A DNA stretch of 15,853 nt. It comes from Acidimicrobiaceae bacterium. Lineage in GTDB: Bacteria; Actinomycetota; Acidimicrobiia; Acidimicrobiales; MedAcidi-G1. Under the pieces are notes generated by a model. That model was not told where the DNA came from, did not search any database, and saw only the letters and a program-made list of their open reading frames with translations. Below are positions 1 through 6,920 of this stretch, piece by piece. Numbering within the stretch: the stretch's first letter is position 1; each line of letters starts with the position of its first letter. The DNA is taken from assembly GCA_002699725.1 (NCBI GenBank), contig PACE01000004.1, positions 63,490-79,342 on the forward strand, given 5' to 3'. Both the position numbers and the translations under genes were made by a program.

Positions 1-150
1 TCGGCCGGCATCATCGATGCCGCCAAGGTGACCCGGTCGGCGCTCCAGAACGCCGCCTCGATCGCCGCACTGTTCCTCACGACCGAGGCGGTCATCGCCG
101 ACGCTCCCGATGAGGGAGCGGGCGGTGGCATGCCCGACATGGACTTCTAG
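1..150 (+). CDS. groL: Chaperonin GroEL, C-terminal end (partial, 5' end outside window)
   Basis: The first 49 codons in frame 1 encode the last part of the 60-kDa chaperonin, the ATP-driven folding cage that works with GroES in the cytoplasm. The visible part covers the end of the equatorial domain, with the conserved stretch around [16 protein letters not shown], then [11 protein letters not shown], and ends in the flexible tail [11 protein letters not shown]. That glycine/methionine-type tail is typical of a general-purpose GroEL rather than a His-rich variant. The gene runs in from the left edge, so nothing can be said about its start, a preceding groES or CIRCE/HrcA control. The stop is followed by a strong hairpin, which separates it from fdhD. 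Identification is by direct recognition of the family's C-terminus. Confidence 0.97.
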   Translation, partial: SAGIIDAAKVTRSALQNAASIAALFLTTEAVIADAPDEGAGGGMPDMDF

Positions 151-182
151 GGATTCTCCATTCCGGACCCCCTAGCGCGTGT

Positions 183-204
183 GGGGCGCCCTTCGGGGCG
201 CCCT
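183..204 (+). terminator. Hairpin terminator after groL
   Basis: An 8-bp perfect stem, GGGCGCCC at 184-191 pairing with GGGCGCCC at 196-203, encloses the extra-stable tetraloop TTCG at 192-195; a G-T and a T-A pair could extend the base. It lies about 33 bases after the groL stop. The downstream T tract is poor (TTTT at 212-215, eight bases beyond), which is common for high-GC actinobacterial terminators. Termination at this point is inferred from stem strength and position. Confidence 0.75.
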
Positions 205-251
205 ATCGCCGTTTTGGCCCCCGGCACTGTTCACTGGTGGTCGTGAACGCC

Positions 252-257
252 GGAGGA
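252..257 (+). promoter_or_regulatory. Ribosome binding site of fdhD
   Basis: GGAGGA sits 8 bases before the ATG at 266. It is the strongest Shine-Dalgarno match seen in the window. It decides the fdhD start against an in-frame upstream GTG at 179, which would lie before the groL hairpin and place the hairpin inside the coding sequence. Confidence 0.8.
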
Positions 258-265
258 AGACGAAA

Positions 266-1054
266 ATGAGCCGAGGCCGGACACAGCGGGTGCTGACACG
301 TCGGATTGAGGGCGACGGCTCCCGACGGGTTCAGGACGATCTGATCGTCGAGGAGCCGATGTCTGTACGCCTCGACGGCGAACTGGTGGCTACCACCATG
401 CGCACCCCGGGCGATGACTTCGAACTGGCTGTCGGCTTCCTCATCACCGAGGGGATGCTCGACGACGCCCCGGTCCTGGCCGTGCGCTACTGCGGGCAGG
501 GCTCTGCTGCCGTCGCCGAGTTCAACGACGTCACCGTCGAGACCGGCGGGGTCGCACCGGTGCCGACGCCGCGGCTGGGGCCGGCATCTTCCTCGTGCGG
601 GATCTGCGGCTCAGTGGCCATCGAAGAACTGGTCGAGCGACTCGAGCCCCTCGACCTCGAGCCCTTCGATCCGGCCGTGCTGGCGGGCGTGACGGAGCGG
701 ATCGCCGACGACCAGGCCCTCTTCGGCGCTACCGGTGCCGTGCATGCAGCGGTCGCCTTCGACCGGTCGGGACAATCCCTCGTGCTGCGCGAGGACATCG
801 GCCGCCACAACGCCGTTGACAAGGTGGTGGGCCGGCTGCACCTCGACGGGCGCCTGCCCGCCAACGACCTCGGCCTGTGGGTCAGCGGACGCGCCTCGTT
901 CGAGATGGCCCAGAAGGCCTGGGCAGCCGGCTTTGCCGCACTCGTGGCCGTGAGCGGCCCGTCGGCGTTGGCCGTCGAAACCGCTCGCACCGCCGGCCTG
1001 CAACTGGCGGGCTTTGCCCGCGGCGACCGTCTCAACCTCTACACCGGCGACTGA
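266..1054 (+). CDS. fdhD: Formate dehydrogenase accessory sulfurtransferase FdhD
   Basis: Predicted 262-residue protein. FdhD carries sulfur from a cysteine desulfurase to the molybdenum or tungsten bis-guanylyl cofactor of formate dehydrogenases and related oxidoreductases, which need a terminal sulfido ligand for activity. Family marks seen: the two-cysteine motif SSCGICG with C111 and C114, the persulfide-carrying loop; the conserved VLREDIGRHNAVDKVVG segment; and VSGRASFEMAQKA near the C-terminus. The length is usual for the family. The start at 266 is fixed by a good ribosome binding site. No formate dehydrogenase gene lies within the window, so the client enzyme is unknown; it may be elsewhere in the genome. 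The gene stands alone between the groL hairpin and the putative hemQ promoter. Confidence 0.95.
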   Translation: MSRGRTQRVLTRRIEGDGSRRVQDDLIVEEPMSVRLDGELVATTMRTPGDDFELAVGFLITEGMLDDAPVLAVRYCGQGSAAVAEFNDVTVETGGVAPVPTPRLGPASSSCGICGSVAIEELVERLEPLDLEPFDPAVLAGVTERIADDQALFGATGAVHAAVAFDRSGQSLVLREDIGRHNAVDKVVGRLHLDGRLPANDLGLWVSGRASFEMAQKAWAAGFAALVAVSGPSALAVETARTAGLQLAGFARGDRLNLYTGD

Positions 1055-1076
1055 GGCTCGGCCCGGCCCACCTCCG

Positions 1077-1082
1077 TACACT
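1077..1082 (+). promoter_or_regulatory. Putative -10 box of a leaderless hemQ promoter
   Basis: TACACT fits the TANNNT -10 pattern and ends 7 bases before the hemQ ATG at 1090, so transcription would begin at or within a base or two of the start codon. No Shine-Dalgarno sequence precedes the ATG, as expected for a leaderless message. No clear -35 box is visible. The surrounding 13 bases (1075-1087) recur exactly before the GNAT gene at 6972-6984, which supports a real signal. Confidence 0.55.
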
Positions 1083-1089
1083 CGGCGCC

Positions 1090-1779
1090 ATGAGCGAGCC
1101 GGCCACCCCGTCCGAGGGCCTCGGGGTCCTCCACCTGTTCTGTAAGGTCGGCCCGTTGGCGGACGCCGATGCGGTACGTGCAGCGGTCGGCACCGCCGAG
1201 TCGTCCGGCGACCAGGTGGTGGCGGTGGCGGTCCTCGGCCACAAGGCCGACCTGGCGTTCATGGCGCTGGGCGACGACCTGTGGCGACTCCGAGGCCTCC
1301 AGACCGACCTCACCGAGGCCGGCCTCGAGGTGGTCGACAGCTATGTCTCGTTGACCGAGGTCTCTGAGTACGCCGTCGGGATTCCCGACGAGATGAAGGA
1401 GGCTCGGCTACGTCCGGTGTTGCCTCCGGAGGGCAAGCCGGCCTGGTGCTTCTATCCGATGTCGAAGCGTCGGGGCGAACAGGCCAACTGGTTCACGCTC
1501 CCCTTCGAGGAGCGGCGCGACCTGATGCTTGAGCACGGCACGTCGGGGCGCAACTTCGCCGGCCGCATCGTGCAGGTCATCACCGTCTCGACCGGAGTCG
1601 ATGACTACGAGTGGGGCGTCACGCTGTTCGGCCGGCGACCCGATGACCTCAAGGACGTCGTCTACACGCTGCGCTACGACGAGGCCTCCGCGGTCTATGC
1701 CGAGTTCGGGATCTTCTACACGGGCCTCGTCGGTTCCCTCGACGAGGTCCTCGACAGCGTTGGCTGCCGGGCGGGGTAG
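1090..1779 (+). CDS. hemQ: Coproheme decarboxylase HemQ (ChdC), chlorite-dismutase family
   Basis: 229-residue protein. It catalyses the last step of the coproporphyrin-dependent heme pathway of Gram-positive bacteria: peroxide-driven oxidative decarboxylation of two propionates of coproheme, yielding heme b. Seen in the sequence: the proline-rich loop with FYPMSKRR (Y122 in the position of the catalytic tyrosine), NWFTLPFEERR, the proximal heme ligand in LEHGTSGR (H149), then DDYEWGVTLF and AVYAEFGIFYTG, which are diagnostic of the actinobacterial HemQ branch rather than true chlorite dismutases. Length agrees with the family (about 230). The ATG at 1090 is preferred because it is preceded by a leaderless-type promoter. 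Only 7 bases separate its stop from larE, so the two are probably cotranscribed, although no metabolic link is obvious. Other heme genes are not in the window. Confidence 0.95.
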   Translation: MSEPATPSEGLGVLHLFCKVGPLADADAVRAAVGTAESSGDQVVAVAVLGHKADLAFMALGDDLWRLRGLQTDLTEAGLEVVDSYVSLTEVSEYAVGIPDEMKEARLRPVLPPEGKPAWCFYPMSKRRGEQANWFTLPFEERRDLMLEHGTSGRNFAGRIVQVITVSTGVDDYEWGVTLFGRRPDDLKDVVYTLRYDEASAVYAEFGIFYTGLVGSLDEVLDSVGCRAG

Positions 1780-1786
1780 CGGCCCA

Positions 1787-2614
1787 GTGAGCCCGTCCAC
1801 GCCGACTGGGGTCAGGGAGCCGTTGGATCGGCTGCGCGCCGACCTCGAGTCTCTGGGGAACGTCATGGTCGCCTTCTCGGGGGGCGTTGACTCGGCGTTC
1901 CTCGCCCACGTCGCCCACGAGACGCTCGGCCCCGATCGGGCCAGATCCGTCACGGCCGTGTCGCCCTCCCTTGCAGCCGTCGAAGGGCTGGAGGCCGCAG
2001 CGTTGGCCGAGGAATGGGGCCTGCGCTGGACCACGGTCGACACCGACGAGATGGATTCGGCCGCCTACCGGGCCAACGACGCCAACCGCTGCTTCCACTG
2101 CAAGGTCGCGTTGATGGACGCCGTCGGGCCGATCGCCGACGCCGAGGGGTCGACGGTGCTGCTCGGCGTCACGCTCGATGACCTGGGGGACCACCGTCCC
2201 GGCCAGCAGGCCGCCGCCGAGCGTGGCGCCCGGTTCCCCCTCCTCGATGCCGGCTTCACCAAGGCTGAGGTCAGGGAGCAGTCCCGGCTGCTGGGCCTAC
2301 GGACCTGGGACAAGCCGGCCGGGCCGTGCCTCGCCTCCAGGGTCCCCTACGGCACGGCGGTCAGCGTGTCCGTGTTGTCGACCGTGGAGCGTGCCGAGGC
2401 GGGCCTGCGACGGCTGGGCTTCGACGAACTACGGGTACGTCACTACGGCGACACGGCCCGTATCGAGGTCCCCGTGCACCGACTGGAGGAGGTCGTGGAG
2501 CAGCGGTCCGAGGTCGTGGCAGCGGTCTTCGCCGCCGGCTATCGCTACGCCACCCTCGACCTGTCCGGCCTGCGGTCCGGCAACCTCAATGACGGCCTCC
2601 GGTCCGATCCGTGA
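1787..2614 (+). CDS. larE: ATP-dependent sacrificial sulfur transferase LarE-like
   Basis: 275 residues from a GTG 7 bases after the hemQ stop; GGGG at 1772-1775 is a possible weak ribosome site. LarE belongs to the PP-loop ATP pyrophosphatases. It adenylates a carboxylated nicotinate mononucleotide and gives up a cysteine sulfur to make the nickel-pincer cofactor first found in lactate racemase. Seen: PP-loop SGGVDS at 31-36; NRCFHCK with C102 and C105; WDKPAGPCLASR with C181, in the position of the sacrificial cysteine; and the C-terminal LRVRHYGDTARIEV strand-rich part. With three cysteines, an iron-sulfur cluster version of the enzyme, as reported for some homologues, is also possible. 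LarB, LarC and a LarA racemase are not in the window, so the client of this sulfur transfer is unknown. The stop overlaps the next gene by 4 bases (GTGA). Confidence 0.9.
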   Translation: MSPSTPTGVREPLDRLRADLESLGNVMVAFSGGVDSAFLAHVAHETLGPDRARSVTAVSPSLAAVEGLEAAALAEEWGLRWTTVDTDEMDSAAYRANDANRCFHCKVALMDAVGPIADAEGSTVLLGVTLDDLGDHRPGQQAAAERGARFPLLDAGFTKAEVREQSRLLGLRTWDKPAGPCLASRVPYGTAVSVSVLSTVERAEAGLRRLGFDELRVRHYGDTARIEVPVHRLEEVVEQRSEVVAAVFAAGYRYATLDLSGLRSGNLNDGLRSDP

Positions 2615-2928
2615 TCAAGCGGGTGCGGGCCTTCGTCCCCGACCTGATGGATCGGTCACGACTGCGTGCGCCGGAGGCCTCGGTCGAGTTCGTGGCCGAC
2701 CCGGCGGTGCTTCTCGACGAGCCGGCCGACCTGTTCGTCCTCGACCTTGCCCGTTCCGATGCCCTCCTGGCCGTTTCGGGTCGCTCCGTCGGGTCGGGTC
2801 GGGTCGTGGGCTTTGCCCCACATGTCGACGACGAGGTCATGGCAGCGGCACGCGAGGTCGGCTGCGACGAGGTGCTGCCCCGTTCGGTCTTCTTTCGACG
2901 GTTTCCTGACCTCGGTCCTGACGCATGA
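2611..2928 (+). CDS. Small receiver-like (pseudo-receiver) protein of unknown function
   Basis: 105 residues; the GTG start overlaps the larE stop in a GTGA, so translation is coupled to larE, and its own stop is 7 bases before glnD. No named family was recognised. The layout resembles a CheY-type receiver reduced to its core: a first strand VRAFVPDLMDRSRL, an ADLFVLDLARSD strand where the phosphoacceptor aspartate would sit, then VVGFAPHVDDEVMAAAREVGCDEVLPRSVFFRRF, which reads like the last strands and helices of a receiver (a ...aGadevlpKp... pattern with the conserved lysine replaced by arginine). The N-terminal acidic pair is not evident, so phosphorylation is doubtful. No signal peptide or membrane segment is visible. 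A regulatory or scaffolding role for a neighbour is only a guess; that the frame is a real gene is well supported by its coupling and by its spacing in the operon. Confidence 0.75.
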   Translation: MIKRVRAFVPDLMDRSRLRAPEASVEFVADPAVLLDEPADLFVLDLARSDALLAVSGRSVGSGRVVGFAPHVDDEVMAAAREVGCDEVLPRSVFFRRFPDLGPDA

Positions 2929-2935
2929 TGGGGCC

Positions 2936-5245
2936 ATGAAGGTCGACACACCGACGTATTCGATCGACGACCTGCTCGAAGACGACGGCCTGACCGGCAT
3001 CTCATGGTGTGAGGCCCGGGCGGATCGGGTTGACGAGTACCTGACAGCCCTCCATGTGGCGGCCGACGCACCGGCCGGCACTGCCCTCGTGGCGCTCGGT
3101 GGTTATGGGCGACGGGAACTGTGCCCGGGCAGCGACCTCGACGTGGCACTGGTACACGCTCCCGGCGTCGAGATCGGTGCGGTCGCCGACCGTCTCTGGT
3201 ATCCGGTGTGGGACGCCGGCTTGAAGCTGGGCCACCAGGTGGGCACGGTCGACCAGATCCTCGAGGTGGCCCGCGAGAGCCTCGACACCGCCACGAGCCT
3301 GTTGAGCACCCGGCTGGTGGCTGGCGACGACTTCCTCGCCGGTGCCCTGGCAGACGGGGGGAGGGCCCAGTGGTCGTCCCGCTGGCGAAGGCACCACAGG
3401 AGCCTCGGCACGGCGGTCGGTGAGCGGCACGCCCGGTTTGGCGAGGTCGCCTTCCTGCTCGAGCCTGACCTCAAGGAGGCCCGCGGCGGCCTGCGCGATG
3501 TCCACACCCTCGGCTGGCTCGAGATGAACGAGCCGGTGCTCCGCGAGGTCGAATCGGCGGCGCTGGTGGAGGCCGCCGAAACCCTCCTGGCGGCACGCGT
3601 GGAATTGCACCGGGTCACAGGGCGGCTCAGCGACCGCCTGTTGCTGGAGCTCCAGGACGAGGTGGCCGACCGGCTGGGCTACCAGGACGCCGACCTCCTG
3701 ATGGCGGACATCGCCGGAGCGGGGCGCACCATTGCCTGGACCGGCGATGGAGCGTTGCGGCGGATCAGCCGGGTACTGCGCTATCAGGGACGTCGGATGC
3801 CCCCAGTCTTCCGGCGCCGCCGCGAGGTCGCCCCGGGGATGTTCCTCGAGGACGGCCTGATCCACCTCGCCGCCTCGGCGAGCTTCGATGACCCGCTAGC
3901 GGTCCTGCGATGTGCCCAGGCGGCGGCGGGCCACGAGGCCCTCCTTGGCCGACGTTCACTCGAGCGCCTTGCCGCCGAGGCGACCCCGCTGCCGGAGCCC
4001 TGGCCCGAGGAGGCGCGGCGGCTCTTCGTGGACCTGCTGGCAACGGGTGAACCGGCAGTGGCGGTCATCGAGGACCTCGACCAGATGGGACTGTTCGTCC
4101 CGATCCTGCCCGAATGGGAGCCCTGCAGGTCCCGACCGCAGCGCAACGCCTACCACCGCTTCACCGTCGATCGGCACCTGCTCGTGGCAGCGGCCGAGGC
4201 GGCGCTGTTGGTCGACCGGGTCCAGCGGCCAGACCTGCTGCTCGTCGGGGCCCTGCTCCACGACATCGGCAAGGGCTACCCGGGTGACCACACCGAGGTG
4301 GGCCAGGAACTCGTGGCGACCATCGCCCCCCGGATGGGATTCCCGGCGGCCGACGTCGACCACCTCGTCGCCATGGTCGAACACCACCTGTTGCTGCCCG
4401 ACGTCGCCACCCGCCGCGACCTCGATGACGACGGGACCATCCGGTCCGTGGCGGATGCGGTCGGGGACCGGCAGTTGCTGGCCCTGCTGGGTGCCCTTAC
4501 CGAGGCCGACTCGATCGCCACCGGACCGTCGGCGTGGAGTTCCTGGAAGGCAGAACTGGTGGAGGAACTGGTGCGGCGGGTTGACCACGTCCTCGCCGGC
4601 GGTGAGTTCGACGAGGCGGACGCCGGGCGGTTCCCCGACGCCGAGCAGCGGGAACTGCTCGAGGGCGAGGGGCTGGTCGTCCGGGGTGACGGCTCGACGT
4701 TGACCGTCGCGGCCGACGACCGCACAGGCTCCTTCTCCAAGATCGCCGGTGTACTCGCCCTCAACGGAGCGGGGGTCGTATGGGCCGCTGCACATTCGGA
4801 GAACGCCAGGGCCCTCTCGGTGTTCCGGGTGCAGGGAGCGTTCGGCGAAGCCCTCGACTGGGAGCACATCCGCCGGCAGGTCGAATTGGCGCTGGAGGGT
4901 CGCCTGGCAGTTGCCGCCCGCCTGGGGGACCGTTCGCGCACCTACCGGACGGCGCCGACTTCGGCCCGGCCGGCGAAGCCGAGGGTCGCCGTCGACAACC
5001 GGACCTCCGTCTCGGCGACGGTCCTCGAAGTCACGTGTCCGGACGGCGTGGGCGTCCTCTACCGGATCACCCGGGCGTTCGCCGAACTGGACCTCGACAT
5101 AGTGAGTGCTCGCGTGCAGACGCTGGGCTCCGACGTGGTCGATGCGTTCTACGTCAGGGACGTCTCGGGTTCGAAGATCGTCGACGCAGAACACCTGGCC
5201 GAGATCGAACTCGCCGTCCTGCGCTGGATCGACGTCGACTTCTGA
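2936..5245 (+). CDS. glnD: Bifunctional PII uridylyltransferase/uridylyl-removing enzyme GlnD
   Basis: 769 residues. GlnD senses glutamine and attaches UMP to, or removes it from, the PII signal protein, so controlling nitrogen assimilation; actinobacterial members often use AMP instead of UMP. Domains in order: nucleotidyltransferase near 40-150 with GGYGRRELCPGSDLDV (G55-D69, the metal-binding S/D-x-D pattern); a linker domain with EPDLKEARGGLRDVH; an HD phosphohydrolase with LLHDIGKG (H442-D443) and later MVEHHLLL; two ACT glutamine-sensing domains at about 588-660 and 696-769, the second opening with the typical VTCPDGVGVLYRIT. All parts are intact and in frame. The ATG at 2936 lies 7 bases after the receiver-like gene. 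The longer open frame upstream overlaps that gene and is rejected as a start. The usual actinobacterial neighbours amt and glnB are missing here. Confidence 0.95.
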   Translation: MKVDTPTYSIDDLLEDDGLTGISWCEARADRVDEYLTALHVAADAPAGTALVALGGYGRRELCPGSDLDVALVHAPGVEIGAVADRLWYPVWDAGLKLGHQVGTVDQILEVARESLDTATSLLSTRLVAGDDFLAGALADGGRAQWSSRWRRHHRSLGTAVGERHARFGEVAFLLEPDLKEARGGLRDVHTLGWLEMNEPVLREVESAALVEAAETLLAARVELHRVTGRLSDRLLLELQDEVADRLGYQDADLLMADIAGAGRTIAWTGDGALRRISRVLRYQGRRMPPVFRRRREVAPGMFLEDGLIHLAASASFDDPLAVLRCAQAAAGHEALLGRRSLERLAAEATPLPEPWPEEARRLFVDLLATGEPAVAVIEDLDQMGLFVPILPEWEPCRSRPQRNAYHRFTVDRHLLVAAAEAALLVDRVQRPDLLLVGALLHDIGKGYPGDHTEVGQELVATIAPRMGFPAADVDHLVAMVEHHLLLPDVATRRDLDDDGTIRSVADAVGDRQLLALLGALTEADSIATGPSAWSSWKAELVEELVRRVDHVLAGGEFDEADAGRFPDAEQRELLEGEGLVVRGDGSTLTVAADDRTGSFSKIAGVLALNGAGVVWAAAHSENARALSVFRVQGAFGEALDWEHIRRQVELALEGRLAVAARLGDRSRTYRTAPTSARPAKPRVAVDNRTSVSATVLEVTCPDGVGVLYRITRAFAELDLDIVSARVQTLGSDVVDAFYVRDVSGSKIVDAEHLAEIELAVLRWIDVDF

Positions 5246-5276
5246 TCCCGCTCGGGTGGTCGCCGCAGGGATCGCC

Positions 5277-5282
5277 TACGGT
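5277..5282 (+). promoter_or_regulatory. Putative -10 box of a leaderless Nudix gene promoter
   Basis: TACGGT (TANNNT pattern) ends 8 bases before the GTG at 5291, in the 45-base gap after glnD. It is followed by CGGC, as are the boxes before hemQ and the GNAT gene. No ribosome binding site is visible, which fits leaderless initiation at the GTG. There is no clear -35 box. Confidence 0.45.
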
Positions 5283-5290
5283 CGGCTGCC

Positions 5291-5989
5291 GTGGAACCGA
5301 GCGACGCACCCTCCGAGCGCGACCTCCTGCGCTGGTCGGAGGCCCTGGCAGCCATCGCCCGCACGGGGCTGGCCTTCTCCGACGTGGTCTACGAGCGGGA
5401 GCGCTTCGAGGAGGTGCTCCATGTGGCTGCTGACATCCGGGAGCGGGCCGGCTCGCCCTTCGACACCGAGACGCTCGTGGGCGACTGGCTGGAGTCCGTG
5501 GGATCGGGTGTCCCCGGCTACGTCACGCCGAAGGTCACCGTGGGCGCCGTCGTCGGCAACGACGATGGCGAGATCCTGCTCGTCCAGCGGGCCGACTCGG
5601 GGCACTGGCTATTCCCCACAGGTTGGGCGGACGTGGGCTACTCGGCGTCCGAGGTGGTGGTCAAGGAGGTCCGTGAGGAGACCGGGATTGAATGCGAGGT
5701 GATCCGACCGGTCGCCATCCTCGATGGCCTGCGCCTCGGCTTCACCGGCATCCCGCTCTATTCGTTGGTCTTCCATTGCCAGATGACCGGGGGCTCGCTG
5801 GCGCCCCATCCGATGGAGTGCCTGGACGTGGGCTTCTTCGCCGAGGGGGGCCTGCCGGAGGACACGATCCTCCCGGACGAGTGGGTGGCCCACTCCTTCG
5901 CGGCGATTCGGGGCGAACCCGTGGAGGTCCGGTTCGACCCACCCCGCACCCCGCCTTGGGCCGGGGGCGACCAGGTGGAGGACGCCTAG
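5291..5989 (+). CDS. Nudix hydrolase with Nudix N-terminal helical domain
   Basis: 232 residues from a GTG. It has two parts: an N-terminal helical region of about 70 residues (LLRWSEALAAIARTGLAFS...YERERFEEVLHVAADI) that matches the Nudix_hydro_N type of domain, and a Nudix fold from about residue 78. The Nudix box spans 111-133, GWADVGYSASEVVVKEVREETGI in outline; E126, E129 and E130 (the metal-binding glutamates) are present, but the canonical first glutamate is Y117 and the usual arginine is K125. Those substitutions are common in this subfamily, so activity is expected. Nudix enzymes cleave nucleoside diphosphates linked to another group; for this branch ADP-ribose or similar compounds are plausible, but the substrate cannot be read from sequence. 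The stop overlaps the stop of the convergent PAC2 gene within the bases CTAG. Confidence 0.88.
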   Translation: MEPSDAPSERDLLRWSEALAAIARTGLAFSDVVYERERFEEVLHVAADIRERAGSPFDTETLVGDWLESVGSGVPGYVTPKVTVGAVVGNDDGEILLVQRADSGHWLFPTGWADVGYSASEVVVKEVREETGIECEVIRPVAILDGLRLGFTGIPLYSLVFHCQMTGGSLAPHPMECLDVGFFAEGGLPEDTILPDEWVAHSFAAIRGEPVEVRFDPPRTPPWAGGDQVEDA

Positions 5990-6912
5990 TTGCGGCCGGG
6001 GTTGTTGCGCAGGAAGTCCTCGACCTCTGCGACCAGCGACTCGGGGTCGTCGGAGATGCTTGCCACGTCCGCGCTTTCGACCCCGATGAACAGGTCTTCG
6101 ATCGATGCGTCTTCGGCGTCCTGGAGGTCGAAGTTCGCCTCGAGGTCCTCGACGAACTCGGCGGTGCGCTCGTCCTCGGCGACCAGGTCGCTGATCTGGC
6201 GCTCGTAGGCGGCGCTGGCGATCTGGAGGTCGGTGCTGGGCAGGGGCACGCCGAGGACCACGCTGATCTTCTCGACGAGCGCAAGGGCGGCCTTTGGGGA
6301 CGGGGCGCTCGAGACGTAGGCGGGGACGCTGGCCCAGAGTGAGGCCGTCGAGAGGCCCGACTCACGGAGGCGTGCGCCGAGGACGCCTACGATGCCGGTG
6401 GGCCCCTGGTATTCCGACGGCATGAGGCCCAACCGTTCGGAGAGTTCGGTGTTGTCCGTGCTGCCGAAGATCTGGACCGGCCGGGTGTGCGGGACATCGG
6501 CCAGCAGGGCACCGAGGGTGACGACGTGGCGAGCACCGACCTGTCGGGCGACGCTGACGACGTGGTCGGCGAAGGTGCGCCACCGCAGTTGGGGTTCGTG
6601 TCCGACGAGCACGACCAGGTCGTGCGTGGCGCCGGGAAGGCTGGCGACGTGGACGGTCGTGGCGGGCCACTCGATGATGCGTCGGCCGTCGACCAGGCGG
6701 ACGAACGGGCGGGCGACGGTGAAGTCGAAGAAGTCCTCGGCCTCGATCGTCCCGACCTCGTCGGCGTCGAAGTGGTCGCGGACGTAGCGGGCGGCGGTGC
6801 TGGCCGCCTCGCCCGCATCGTTCCAGCCCTCGAAGGCCGCCAACACGATCGGGTCCTTGAGGGTGGGCTCCTGATCCCAGTGGAGGTGAGGGGTAGGGGG
6901 AGAAACGCTCAT
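5986..6912 (-). CDS. PAC2-family protein
   Basis: 308 residues. It belongs to the PAC2 (proteasome assembly chaperone 2-like) family found in archaea and actinobacteria; some members relate to proteasome assembly in eukaryotes, but the bacterial role is not established. Seen: the opening IVLAAFEGWNDAGEAASTAA near 22-41, EDFFDFTVARP near 60-69, HDLVVLVGHEPQLRWRTF, the glycine-rich core VVTLGALLADVPHTRP, and ASLWASVPAYVS. The C-terminal 65 residues are strongly acidic (EDERTAEFVEDLE and later), probably a helical tail. The ATG at 6912 is chosen over a longer open frame because a TACCCT box lies 8 bases upstream and the extra residues look non-coding. The gene is divergent from GNAT and convergent with Nudix, so it is probably monocistronic. 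Confidence 0.88.
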   Translation of the reverse strand: MSVSPPTPHLHWDQEPTLKDPIVLAAFEGWNDAGEAASTAARYVRDHFDADEVGTIEAEDFFDFTVARPFVRLVDGRRIIEWPATTVHVASLPGATHDLVVLVGHEPQLRWRTFADHVVSVARQVGARHVVTLGALLADVPHTRPVQIFGSTDNTELSERLGLMPSEYQGPTGIVGVLGARLRESGLSTASLWASVPAYVSSAPSPKAALALVEKISVVLGVPLPSTDLQIASAAYERQISDLVAEDERTAEFVEDLEANFDLQDAEDASIEDLFIGVESADVASISDDPESLVAEVEDFLRNNPGRN

Positions 6913-6920
6913 TGGTCGCG

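Noticed and set aside
230..247. Inverted repeat TTCAC...GTGAA before fdhD as an operator
   Set aside because: Only 5 bp per arm with an 8-base spacer, and no known operator resemblance; chance occurrence is likely.
2924..2935. CATGAT before glnD as a leaderless -10 box
   Set aside because: It lacks the first T of TANNNT, the gap is only 6 bases, and the gene lies 7 bases after its operon neighbour, so no own promoter is needed.
3956..5194. 412-codon open frame on the - strand opposite glnD
   Set aside because: It lies wholly inside an intact glnD, has no recognisable domain, and reads as the typical low-complexity Gly/Arg/Val/Asp shadow of a high-GC gene.
5249..5258. Short CCCG-CT-CGGG hairpin after glnD as a terminator
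   Set aside because: A 4-bp stem with a 2-base loop cannot form a stable RNA hairpin, and there is no T tract.
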